Shown piece after piece: positions 48,091-60,480 of a stretch of 64,000 bases of DNA (its first letter is position 1; the number at the start of each line of letters is the position of its first letter). Source of the DNA: Dipteronia dyeriana (lineage: Eukaryota > Streptophyta > Magnoliopsida > Sapindales > Sapindaceae); NCBI GenBank assembly GCA_032871835.1, contig CM065300.1, positions 8,451,768 to 8,515,767 of the forward strand, given 5' to 3'. The position numbers and the translations under genes were made by a program. The notes under the pieces were generated by a model. The model had not been told where the DNA came from and did not search any database. It saw only the letters and a program-made list of their open reading frames with translations.

Positions 48091-48536
48091 AGATTGAATA
48101 TTTTAATTTTGAATGCAAAATCTAGAAAAAAATTCAGGTTTCCACCTCTTCCAGATTTCTAGATTTCTAGATTTCTACATCTGGAAATGGTGTTTGATGT
48201 TGAAGATGAATAGAAGATGTTAATGTTATTTATTTATTTTATTTTATATGATAAATGAATGGTGGATGAGTGATGATAAAATATGGGACAACAGAGTCAT
48301 TTGACTTTATGTCCCTATCAAATTTAACTTTATTAACGAAAATTATGATAGAAAGATCAAACTAGACAATGCTGAAAATCGGGATACCTGTTTGTGTAAT
48401 AGGTCAAATTAGAGGGATTAAAATGAATTTCATCATTTTCAATTGCTAAAGTTTACTTGTATTTGTTAAATTTTTACTTGAAACAAATTCTACAATAACG
48501 AAGTAAAACAATGGTGCGGAAGATTTTAGATAGGAG

Positions 48537-49148
48537 TAGGGGTGGCAAGAATCACCGACTCGTCCCAAGACCGACAGGGCTCCAATCCGTTTGGGGTGGG
48601 TTTTGAGCATTTAAAATGGGGTTCAAGTCGGGTTTAAGGTAGACTTTTTTGACAAGGTTATTTATCGTGTCGGGTATTGATCAACCCTTCATGTCTCGTT
48701 TTGTCTCGTTTGATTTGGTATTTATATAATTATTTTTTAAGATATAAAAATATAAACAGAAACACAAATCTATATTCACTCTTTACCTAATCATATTTTA
48801 TGTTTGAATCTAAAGTTTATTAAATATTTAAATTTAGATGTTGTGTTCTATTAAATTCAAGTTTATGTTTGAATTTTAAATGTATTTAAAATGTTTTTCT
48901 ATGGTTTATGATTGTATTTAAAATTCTATCTTATGGTAACATAATTTATACATTTAATGGTTTGAGATTATTATTTTTAAGAATAAAACAAATCGAGTTA
49001 TTCGGGTCGAGTTTGGAGCACCCTGCTCAAATTGGATCGGGATTGGAATGGTAATCGAAACCTGTTTGGATCATGGGTCGGGCTTGAGATAATCCATAAA
49101 AAATGGGTTTCAGTTTTGGGGTGGACCGATCCGACCCGTTGTCACCAG
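48537..49148. mobile_element. hAT non-autonomous element
   Basis: 612 bp from taggggtggcaagaatc to ccgttgtcaccag, with short inverted ends (ggggtggcaa / ttgtcacc). A perfect 8-bp duplication gataggag lies on both sides (48529-48536, 49149-49156). Subterminal gggtcggg-type motifs, AT-rich middle, no coding frame. Confidence 0.85.
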
Positions 49149-49156
49149 GATAGGAG

Positions 49157-52100
49157 GAACCAAGTGTAAAAAATAAAAATAAAAAAAATTTGATAGATTG
49201 GAAGGAAGGTCTCACAACTCTGAAAAGTTTATCAAAGTTGGCAACAAATACTGTCAAATCGAACATCACTTCCCAAACCAATCTCTGTCCAATATCTTTC
49301 TTTCTTTATGCTGACCAAAGTTAGTGATGGAGGTGACTGTAATGGGCAACTGACTAGACCACAGTACCACACCCACACCTTTGGCTCAGCTCTTTGATGA
49401 TTTGAGTTTCTTTGGAGCCCCTCTGCCCTCACTCACAAGTCACACCTACCCTTCATCTTCCTGTTATCTTGTCTCACCTAATCTAAAATAAAATTAAAAA
49501 ATTTTAATCTGACAGTACCATTCGATTAAGAAGTGCGTCAGACAAATTAATACAAACGAATTTCAGATACCAATCTTATATTCAGGAGACGGAGGGGGGA
49601 ACGGGGAAGTCTTCCCCCAATTTACGTTCTATAGACAAAGGTGAGAGTGGGACAATATAAACAATACAAGGGTTTGAACTCTAGTGATAGAGCTGCATCT
49701 TTTAAGACTCCAACCATAGCAATTCTTCTAGCAATTCCACATTCTAATTTGTTATTATTAAAACTATATAGATTTGATGTTCAATTTATGAGATGTAAAA
49801 ATTAACAAGCATTTCTACTTCATTGTGAAAATTATTAAGAATCAAACCATTTAAGTTGCATGTTATTACTTCATATATGCACTTATTTACTTTCAAACTC
49901 GACGGCCATAAATAACGTGCACATTACCTTTTATCGGTGGTAATGCATCTTCTCTTCCAGATCAGTGATGAGGAATTCGAATTTTAAATTTATATATTTT
50001 ATAAGGTGTATTATATGAGTAAATATACTTTTGATATAATTGATAAATCTCGATAGACCTATAGATAAGAACTAAGAATTATACTATATGGGTTGATTGA
50101 ATTAAAGGGCAGTGGAGGGTCCTCTTGTTAAAAAAAAAAGTAAGAGTGAGTACTGATACTTGTAGGGTGCCTTTTTCTTTTCTTTTTTTCACCGTTGGTT
50201 TTTTTTTTTTTTTTTTTTCCTGTGATTCTTATAATATATCCTTTGATCTTCTTTTACCTTATTGAATATAAACATACAAACAAACAGAACACGTAGGGTA
50301 CAACAATACAACCCCATTTCGAGACAACAAAGTTCACCCACTCGTGTGTGTTGTCCTTCGAATTTTGTATGCTTCTTTTACTGTTCCCCTACGGAGTTGC
50401 AGTAAAAAGCAACCTTACAGTATTATCTACCGTATAAATATATAAATTAATATACACGGGATTTTATATACTTTTTCATCGAGATTTTAAATTATCAAAC
50501 ATGATAATCCTCGGTTGGTATGAATTTTCTCGTCCCACGTGGTTGTGAGTTAACATATTCCAGAACAAGAGAAAGGGAAATGGCTAGATAGAAAATTAAA
50601 AGTTTATTTATTTATAGAAAATCGAAATTTAATTTTGTTTCCTCATTTTAGTAATCGGTATGGTAAATGGAATCTCTATAATCATACAAGGGGCAGGACT
50701 GCAAAAAAAAAAGAAAAAAAAAGAAAAGAAAAAAAACATACGTTCTCGTGTTTCAAAACTACAATAATTTAGGTCTGGTGTCTGGGTGTGGGGTCTATTA
50801 ATTCTGTATGTTTTTATATACACATCGTTCCGTGTATCGTTATTCAAAATATATAACATCCAAAACATATAGAAACAAACTATGATTTATTTCTTATTGT
50901 TACGTTTTTAATTCAAATACGTTTCTCGTTTACTGGAAACCTAATTGTGGCCTAGAAAACAAACATTTCACAGGCCTATAAAGCCTCAAAATTGAATATT
51001 AAAAAAATAAAAAATAAAAGTGAGATTCATTTTCCCATGCAGATGGGTCACTTTTCTATTTTTCCTTTTTAGCTAACAAAAAAAATTAGGGGCCCGTTTA
51101 GTGTTCAGTGTGCCATAATGTATTGTATTAAAGTTTAAATTTATTAATACCAAGTAAAGATGTTGTATTAGTTAATACACCATAATATAATGTAATACAA
51201 AATACGAATAATAGTCCAATTTAGTTTAATATATTTTAATGCAATACAAGAGAACATAGTGTACTAAAGCAACCTAGAAGCATAATTTTTTTGGTTCGGT
51301 TTGTTAAACAATTCTCTAGTGGGATTTTTGATACTTTTAAGATTATTTAAATAGAAGATCTTTATTACAACTTTTTTTGAAGGGGCAAAACCATAGGGAA
51401 TATAACCTTTTTTTTTTCATAGAACAAAAATATATTTGCTAGGGTTTCATTAAATCTGTTGATAATCAATACATCGGGATGACTTCGAGTAGGGTTTTGC
51501 TTTTGCCAAACCCTAACCTACAGAATATTTCCGATCATGAACCGAAATAATTTGACGGGTTCTGATTTCCACCCGAAGGTTTGATGAAACTCGAATTGAC
51601 CGTGAACCTGTGAAATTATTTGGGTTCGGATTTCTTCCCACAAACATAAAAGAGATTATTTTGAGTTTAAAAATCTAATTTGCCCAAAACGGAAACTCGA
51701 ATCCAATTGTGGACCTATGAAATTATTCAGGTTTGGGTTTCGACTCACAAACTCAAAACGATGTTATTTGGAGTTTAGAATTCTATGATCCGTCCTGTAA
51801 GCGTTTTACATTTGATGTTTTTTGAAAAGAAAAATGAAAACGAAAACGAAAACAATGTTTTTTATTTCACCTTTCGAAATCCGAAAACATATCTAGTAGC
51901 ATATATTGAAATCTGTATTTTAAAAATAAAAACGGAAAAAACGCGTTTGGTAGCTAGACTAACTGAAAACTATCGAAAATTGAAATACCAAATTTTATAT
52001 TTTGTTTAATATTATAACAATTATAAACAAATTGATTAAATAATTAACCAATATAATTTTTAAATTGTAATTTGTAAATTAAACAATTAATCAAAACTGA

Positions 52101-54550
52101 ACTTTTAAATTATAAATAAGTATTACAAGTATTATTTTAATAAATATAAATAACATTAAAAAGGAAACCAAATAAGAGAAAGAAAAAAAAAGGAAGAAGT
52201 TCGGAGAAGTAGAAGATGAAGAGGATCAGAGAAGGAGAAGAAGAGGATCGGTGAGAAGAAAAAGAAGCTTTAGAGAAGAAGACGAAGAAGAAGAAGAGGC
52301 TCAGAGAAGAAAAAGAAAAGGACCGGAGAAAAAGAAGGTCCAGAGAAGAAGATGAAGAGGAAGAAAGAAGTAGAAGAAGAGAATGGAAGACCTTGTGAAT
52401 GATGATGATGAAGACTTTAATGTTTTTTTAGATAAAAAATATATTTTTTAAAAAATTAAGTTAATTTTTTTGAAATTAAAAAACAAAAATAAAAACAAAA
52501 AACAAGTATTTTGTATTTTTCAAATCTTTCACTTTTAACACTGATTTTTTTTCCCGAAAACAATATGACAAACGGTTAACGAACGCAATTTTAAAACCGT
52601 TTTTAAAAAATAAAAACAAAAACGGACTGAAATACAGCTACAGGACATTTCTGACCTACCACTCGAAAAACAAAACACATACTCAACCCAACTATTTTCA
52701 GGTGGGTTCCCACGAGGTGAAATTGTCATCCCCAGACAATGAGAGTCTTGGATGCATCCGATGTACCGTGTGTCTCTCACCCTAATTCTGTAACGTCAGC
52801 AATAACATCAAAGTGGGAAATGCATAGTGATCATGATGCCCCCAAGATATACAGAGAAAATGATAGTTTAAAATTACGGGCTTGAAGTTTCAATAGATAG
52901 TATAATGAAGAAATAATTATAAATTGTGGTTCTGAATTATGAGAACTATAATGTACTAATAACATTGGAATATGTTAGTACTGATGATTAACTTCAAGCA
53001 CATGTAAATATTATGTTTATTTATTGTATATTTGTATATACATAATTTATTAAATGGCCTTACAATCTTGGGAATTGCTGATTTGCTGTAGACTTGGTGT
53101 CATGTACACGCGTGCACAAACCCCGTTCTAATCATCAAAATCACACGTGCTAATCAGATGATCTTTTTCTTAATACATCCAAAAGAAAAAAAAATCATTA
53201 AAGTCATAATCATCTTTTCATTATCACAAAGTACATCTCCTTAATCTAAAATTAAGGATAAAAAAAAAGTTGGATTCCTGGATGCCAACATCTATCAATC
53301 TATCTAACTATCACATCTCCACCAGCTCCCAAAAGTTGAAAGGTATTTCGTGAAATCAGGAGGGTTGTCGTTGGAAACAAGAAATGAAGAAAATTTTTAG
53401 GGTACATGATACGGAAGAAGAAACAGCTATATCTATATATATATATATAACGTGATCCGTAGAGAAAATTATATATCTATTCAATTCAATAAATGGATAC
53501 TGTTGTCGTATCTTTTCAACAGAAAGAAAGAGGTATCAGTATCTTGGAGGCAGAATGAGAGATAGACAACCATGAATTTATGATCAAAATTTTCAAATAC
53601 AACAATCAGACTGCAGACAAGGAAACAACCAAACTTGACCAAAAAAAAAATAGTGTCCTTTCTATTTTTTTCTCTATGCTGTTAATGGAACCATCAACCA
53701 TCATATTCACGTTCACATGATACACTCATTATATTATGTCCTAAATATTATTGTAGAGTTTTAGTTTAAAATTTCGAATTTAAGCTTTTAAGTGGAGCAG
53801 TCATGATGAAATAAGAGTAAACAGAAAAAAAAAAAAAAACCATTTTGCCATGTATGATATTGATCACAGAGCAATCAATGCTCATAATAAAAGTGTACAG
53901 ACCAAAATAAGAAACATTTAAGATTACCAACTCAATTCAAGTGCTCCAATGGTTAAACAAGCATATTTTTAGAGTTACAGAGAAACTTATTTAATATCTT
54001 GCTTTATATATAGTACAAATAATTAATTATATGGTACAGATAATTAATATATACCGAATAAATTAATTTTTTGACATAATATATACCAAATAATAACAAG
54101 AGAGAACAGAAATAAAAACTCACATAAGAAGAAGAAGAATTTCAACTGGGTGTTCTTGTAAAAGGGTTCTTCATCTTAATTAATTACAACTTTAATTTAC
54201 TTCAAATATGTCTTATCATAATAACAAACTTGCAGTCATCAATGCAAGTCAAAAAGTAAAAAAGAAAATTAGAAAAATATAGAGATGGACAGAGATCTCA
54301 CTTGGTAATTTCAATTACAAGTGACTTGCATTCCCAAAGTTTTCCTGCTGTCTCTTCTCTCACATGAAATGCATCATCATATTAATATTGCTCGTTAAAA
54401 TAACAATATATGTTATATGCAAAAAAAAAAGAAAAAAAAAAAGAGAAGCATATTAATTAAGAGATAAAAAAGTTTCTCCTCTTTTTTTTATATATATATA
54501 AAAAAAAACTAAACAGTGTGTCTGTCTCTTACACAATGACTTGTTGTGTT
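49157..54550. other. Gene-free interval upstream of the EPFL 3' end
   Basis: No supported gene in about 5.4 kb. Visible items: poly-T at 50196-50218; a possible MITE end at 51089 (ttaggggcccgtttagtg); an A/T-rich repeat with gaaaacgaaaacgaaaac around 51835; the purine tract at 52185-52400; further A-runs at 54420-54440. Around 49280-49480 there is a C-richer stretch without a recognisable frame. Confidence 0.5.
52185..52400. repeat. Purine-rich (GAA/GAGA) tract
   Basis: Roughly 200 bp composed almost wholly of A and G with motifs such as gaagaagaag, gagaaga and cggagaa, imperfectly repeated. No frame of a known protein; may be part of an older element spanning 51790-52640. Confidence 0.7.
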
Positions 54551-54928
54551 TTAGGGCATGAAGAGCTTGTTACCACACTTGCATCGCCAAGCTTCAGGGT
54601 AGTACTCTAATGGGATGCTCAAACCGGGTTGAATCGGCACGTGAACCGGTTTACAAGGTGAACAGTTTCCACACTTGGATCTACACGTGGGTGGTGAAGA
54701 ACCCGGCCCGTTCTGTCTCTTATTCTGGCTCACCACCTCTCTCTCTGGTAGCGCACTACCTGCACCACCCAAACAAAACCAAGAGAGTTAATTAGTTGCA
54801 CCGATTCAAGAACGAGTTACTAGCTACCTTGTTAGTTCAATCTTACCCAGTTGTGTTAGAACGAAGAAGAGAAACGTGAAGGCAGTGAGAGAAGATAGAA
54901 AGCGGCGGCGGAGGCGCACCACGCCCAT
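54551..54928 (-). CDS. EPFL4: EPIDERMAL PATTERNING FACTOR-LIKE secreted peptide (EPFL4/5/6 group)
   Basis: Two exons on the - strand, 54928-54847 and 54759-54551, split by an 87-bp GT-AG intron in phase 1; 96 aa. Residues 1-27 are a signal peptide: Arg-rich start then a hydrophobic core (FTFLFFVLT). A short pro-region with a basic stretch (SQNKRQ, 38-43) precedes the mature knot. Six cysteines sit at 53, 57, 60, 63, 87 and 89, and the loop KPVHVPIQPG plus the ending EYYPEAWRCKCGNKLFMP mark the EPFL4/5/6 subgroup. In Arabidopsis these peptides bind ERECTA-family receptor kinases and control stem elongation, organ growth and, for EPFL6, stomatal density. The short precursor favours EPFL4/5 over EPFL6, but which orthologue cannot be fixed by eye. 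Confidence 0.92.
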
Positions 54929-54969
54929 CGCCCCTCTGAAGTGTGTTGTAGGTAGCAAAACAGGTGCAG

Positions 54970-55130
54970 AGTGAGTGTGTTTTTACGCAGAGATTTGCAG
55001 TTGCAGAGACTAGTTTATTAAAAGAGCTCAGATCACACGAGAGAGAGAGAGAGAGAAGAAGAAGAATAATGAAAAACAAGTTGAAACTTGGAACTTGAAA
55101 GAGAAAGAGAAAGAGAGAGAGAGAGAGGTC
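54970..55130 (-). promoter_or_regulatory. CT/GA-rich leader or core promoter of EPFL
   Basis: On the - strand this is a TC-rich stretch (two GA-repeat blocks on the + strand, about 55037-55066 and 55098-55127) just upstream of the EPFL ATG. Such Y-patch/TC-rich tracts are common in plant core promoters and leaders. Confidence 0.5.
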
Positions 55131-58100
55131 TCCTGTATGGTAATATTACTGTAAGAATTGCGTGTGAGCGTGTGAGTGAGTAGTAAGTCTAAGTCAAAGA
55201 GACAAGTGTTTTGTTTTATTGTTTGGTTAAAGAGTGACGTGGGGTCTACCCCATAGCTCTGAATGATAGTGATAATGGTGAATTATCTTATACCGTACGT
55301 TATTACTGTGGACTGTGGAGGGTTAAAAATGTAAAATCAATGTTTTTTTTTTGACAGACTGTATATACTATCACATGATTAATATTTTACTTACAAGGTG
55401 GAGATGACTACGTTATTGGAATGTTCTGTTTTTTTTTTATCATCCACTTTTCATATATTGGAATGTTTTTTTTTTCTTCTCTTTTTTGGTTTTGGAATAG
55501 GAGGGGTAATGTAAGAAAGTAACTATAATTGATGTGATTGTTGTTATTAACTTATCTACCTGTACCATAAAATTACGGGTTCGTGTATCTCTATCTACCT
55601 ATTAGAATCTAAATTATTGTAATATTTTTTTTAAAAAAAAAAATTCCTCCATGGATTGTTTGAAGGATTGATGTATGATGCACTTACTGATGTGTTGAGA
55701 CTAGAGGTATTAGACGATGAAGAAGTTGTATGCAGATGTAGTTTCAAATTTTGAAATAATATGTTTTGTCAATTAATATTGACTTGTTTTGATGGGGATC
55801 ATTTGCCTTCCATGAGAGGCATCATTTGATGAGAAAATAAAAAATACACATTTAGAATTATCTTATAAACTTTGTTTGATGTTTCTATTGTGATTTATTA
55901 ATAATATTCAAAATTTAATCACTATTTAGTATTAATATTCAAAATTATACGAGAGATTAGTATAATTTATATGTAATTTGCTCCCATATTCGAATTCTCT
56001 TACGGGTAGGGGGAGTACAGTGGTGATAGTCTCCCGACAATGAAATTGCACTAAATTTCAATTAATATAAATTATTATATTCTAATATATAGACAACAGT
56101 ATTGACTTTACTATTATTGACTTATTGTAGTAATATAAATTAATTAATAAATATCTTTTCTATTTTATTGACTGTAAAAATAGGAGACAAACCAATCCAA
56201 TTTCCTATTACTTCATAAATGATACATTATTGTCCGGACTATTGTACATAATATTTTTCATAGATTTTCACTACAAAAAATTAAATAAATATTACTAATT
56301 TACTCTATAACCTAATTTGTTTACTATAAATTATTTAACTTGTGTTATAGTATAGGTATTATTTTTTAGGTTACTATAATTTTGATAAATTTATTGTATG
56401 AGTTTGTTATTTAAATTTGTATAAAATTATTATAAATTAATTTGATTTTATATAAAGTTAATATATATTTTATTTATAAATAATGTTAGGCTTTCTAATT
56501 ATTTTATGAAAAAATTCTTCTCAAATAGTGTTAATATATAAAATATCAATATTTTATAAATTATAAAATCATTTAATGAATGACACGTAAAATTTACTCA
56601 TTATTTATATATTTATCATATTACTTGTAAATTAGAAAAGTAAAGGGATGTTGAGCGGTTGAGGATAGCAACAGCACCCGTGTGGTTGCGTGGGTGTTGG
56701 GAGAATGGTGGTGCTGTCTCGTACGGGACGAACATCTGAATTCTGAGTCAAGACCAAACCCCCAAACCCCCAAACCCACACACCATTATTAAATTCAACC
56801 CTCTCTAATGCGATGGGCTATTAAATTCTACCTAGGACCCACCTCCCCTGACTATAGGTCCACTCTCTTACATCTCTGGTCCCACCAACAACAAAACCTT
56901 CCTTCTTCGATTTATATTTTAACGTATGACGAGGAGGGTGTGAAGGGTTTTACAGACTTTTACTTACCGGAGCTGTTATTATCAAAATCAAATATCATTC
57001 TTCAAGTAAAAAAATTGAAGGGCAGTCGCAGTTCTATTTAATGACAGTTTACAATTAACTTTTGCGCTGGTGCGGGCCTATTGGCTACGAGTTGTGTTGT
57101 GGGGTTTGGTAAGCATTCAATAAATGAAGCGAGAGGACCACCCACCAGCCCACACGGTTCAGGTGCAGTGCCACACTGCCACCTATTATAAATGGGTTGC
57201 CTGATTGGCACTCGCCTTTCACTGCCTCCTCATCTCGCTCGATATAGCAAACCAACAAGGTAGACATGTAGTTGAATCACTCTTCATCAGTTTTAGTGTA
57301 ATTGTATTACACTGATATGTAATTCGTTCGAGACTTTTCGGGTATTACTGTAAATATGGACTTGTACCTATCTGTCCATCTATAATGTACATGAACAGAA
57401 ACTCCCAATAAATATACGCATGTTCAAAGGCCATTTCACAGATGCAGACTTTACAGGGAATGGGCCTAGTCATGGACCGGAGGGAACCCCAAAAGGCCGA
57501 GCCGTGATCCCTTACTAATGAGCTAATCAGGGCCCTTTGGTTCGGACGGAGAGGGTGCGGGGTCCCTACTAGAGGGACAACTAGGGTTTGGATTAGATGC
57601 ATCGGGTTCGAAGACCGGAAAGGGACAGTTCAATCTAGGGGACCCTTCAATTTCATAACAAGATCTGCAGATTTTTTTCTTATTATTATTTTTCTACTGA
57701 ATTTTTATTTCTTGTTTTCTCTGTCGTCGTCTTTGGCCTGCCTGATCACGATTGCAGTGCCCACCAGAAACTTTCCATTTTCCTGCTATTATTTTGAATG
57801 ATTGGAACAGATCCCGATTCTCTAATGTATCGAAAACGTTACCTTGGAACAAGTTTACTCTTCTTTACTGCCATTAACAAGTGTAATTTTTATTTATTTC
57901 TTTTCTTAAAATCCGACACCAATCCGGCCAAGATATACCGTGACATGGTGTGATCAACCATGTATGCGGTCCAAGAATGGAACTCTTATTACAAGGGTTT
58001 TGTCTCTCCATATTTTACAATCCAGTATATATTGGAATTTATATAGGTTTATATAAAATAACTTAATAAATAATGTTTAAAATATAAATATTTATGTGTA

Positions 58101-58390
58101 TGATAAATCGACTTTATAAATAATCAAACTAACCATAAAAAAAAATACGTGTTTAGTAAAATATGATTAATTATACAAAATAACTAAAATAGGCATGATA
58201 GTTAAAATGTAAATGTTTAAGTCTTTTTTTGTTTTTTTTTTCAACACTCATCCGGTTTTTAAATTTTAATTTTTCAACTTTTTTTCATTTTTAAATTTCC
58301 CAGCTATTTTATATTATTTTTTGTTTCCAGCTTTTTATTTTCCAATTTTTCCGGTTGCTATTTTCAACTTTTGTTATTAAATTAAAATAA
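55131..58390. other. Intergenic upstream of EPFL, no gene seen
   Basis: Distal EPFL promoter and spacer. The first part is AT-rich; 56650-57650 is richer in G and C with short frames (56808-57041; 57602-57345 on the - strand) that show no family features. Treated as non-coding. Confidence 0.5.
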
Positions 58391-58621
58391 TAAGGTGGTG
58401 TTAGGTTGGATGGAATGAAATGGAAAGAAATTCATTATATTTGTTTGGTTTGTTAAATTCCGATGGAATGAGTATTCAATTGGAATGGGGATTCCACCAT
58501 TTTGGTGGAATGAGCATCCCATCAAAAAACCAATAGAATGCTCATTCCATTCCATTAACACATTTTCTTTCCAAAAATAACCCTCTATCCCACAACTTAA
58601 TTCCAAAAATACCCTCATTTC

Positions 58622-59950
58622 AAAAAATAATATATATATTTTATTATTATTATATATATATTATTAACATATATTATATATATTCATATATTATATATAT
58701 TATATTATGTTATATTATTTATTCTTTTATATTATATACATTATATAATAGTATATAATATTTATATATATAATAATATCAATATTTCTAATATATATAT
58801 ATATATTAATATTTATAATATAATTTATACTTTTATATTTTATTATTATTATCCAAAATGAACATTATATTTTCTAATTATATATATTATTATATATATA
58901 TATAATATTTATATATTTAATAATATTAATATTAATAATATCAATATTTATAATATGTAATATATAATATTTATAATATATATTATGTAATATATAATAT
59001 TTCTAATATATAATATATATTAAAAAATGTATATATATAATATTTATAATATATATTATTATATAATTTATACTTTTATATTTTATTATTATTATCCAAA
59101 ATGAAAAATATTTATATATTTAATAATATTAATATTAATAATATCAATATTTCTAATATATAATATATAATATTTATAATATAATGTATATATAATATTT
59201 ATAATATATATTATTATATAATTTATACTTTTATATTTTATTATTATTATCCAAAATGGACATTATATTTTCTAAATATTTATATATTTAATAATATTAA
59301 TATTAATAATATCAATATTTCTAATATATAATATATAATATTTATAATAAATAATATATATTAAAAAATGTATATATATATATATTTATATTTTATTATT
59401 ATTATCCAAAATGAACATTATATTTTCTAAATATTTATATATTTAATAATATTAATATTAATAAATCAATATTTATAATATATAATATATAATATTTCTA
59501 ATATATAATATATAATATATAATAATATATATTAAATATATATATATATATATAATATTTCTAATATATATTATTATATAATTTATACTTTTATATTTTA
59601 TTATTATTATCCAAAATGAACATTATATTTTCTAATTATATTTATTATTATATATATATACACATTATATACTTATATATAATATTTATATATTTAATAA
59701 TATTAATATTAATAATATCAATATTACTAATATGTAAAATATAATATATAATATTTATAATATATAATATATAATATATTAAAAAATATATATAATAATA
59801 TTTATAATATATATTATCATATTTTATTTATAATATATATTATTATGTAATATATGTATATGATATATTTTATATTATAATATATATATATAATATTATA
59901 TATACTTTCATATATATTTTTTTATTCATAATATATAATGTTATTATAAA
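58622..59950. repeat. AT-rich variable-length tandem repeat
   Basis: The marker ttttattattattatccaaaatg-like sequence (core ttattatccaaaatg) ends at 58860, 59103, 59258, 59413 and 59618. This gives unit lengths of about 243, 155, 155 and 205 bp. Each unit also repeats attaataatatcaatattt. The two adjacent 155-bp units suggest recent duplication. Confidence 0.85.
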
Positions 59951-60069
59951 TGTTTTGTAATTAGGGGTATTTTGGTCAAAATACAGTTGATTCAATTTCA
60001 TTTAGTTGTTAACCAAACAAAATATTACTGATTCAGATATTGATTCTAAAGTCCAAACCAAACAAAGAA

Positions 60070-60158
60070 ATCAGTTTTCCATTCTTTTACATTCCAATTC
60101 CAATTCCAATTCTCATTCTCATTCTCATTATCATTACCATTCCAATTCTCATTACACC
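60070..60158. repeat. CATTCT/CATTCCAATT short tandem repeat
   Basis: Runs of ccaatt and cattct hexamers within the right subterminal part of the Harbinger-like element. Confidence 0.85.
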
Positions 60159-60480
60159 ATGGTAACCAAATGCCACCTAAAAGTAACAAATTAAATACAA
60201 TAGTAGTTGAATACATCGAAGATGTTCATTTCCTCTCCTTCAGTAAACCAATGATGTTGGAGTCTATTTGCTAAAAAAGGATGAGACGATTGGCATTACC
60301 AGAGGAAGGACTAACATCTTCCAACGTTGGAGAAGTCGTCGAACTTATGCGATAAAGGAAGCTCACCGGGGCTGTGCCGCTAATAGAGGATAGTTTGAGC
60401 GCATCCTCTGGTGACATCAGAGGAAGTCGGCTCGCCTCTAACATCCATCGTGGATGGTGGGCACCACCATTGTGTGATCT

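Larger units (their letters stand above)
47096..48434. mobile_element. MULE-like element next to the RPC9 3' end
   Basis: The left end ggtgaattccattttaatcc and the inverse of the right end gatgaaattcattttaatcc start 35-bp inverted repeats at about 80% identity. An 11-bp direct repeat attttcaattg flanks the element (47085-47095, 48435-48445), in line with the 9-11 bp duplications of Mutator-like elements. The interior holds a CT-rich part, a GT repeat, a 28-G run, and ggtttaggtttgg/tggtggttgtgg minisatellites, with no transposase. The predicted frames here are simple-sequence artefacts. Confidence 0.82.
58394..60177. mobile_element. PIF/Harbinger-like element with expanded AT centre
   Basis: The ends ggtggtgttaggttgg and aaccaaatgccacc are inverted, flanked by taa on each side (58391-58393, 60178-60180), as in PIF/Harbinger insertions. 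The subterminal parts are rich in ggaatg/cattcc motifs. The 1.3 kb between them is almost pure A/T tandem repeat. No transposase frame. Confidence 0.65.

Noticed and set aside
47846..48118. 90-codon open frame, - strand
   Set aside because: Thr/Asn-rich translation of the GGT minisatellite; not a gene.
56808..57041. 77-codon frame, + strand
   Set aside because: No family features or supporting promoter or splice context.
57345..57602. 85-codon frame, - strand, in a GC-richer area
   Set aside because: No domain, no splice context, no homologue recognised.
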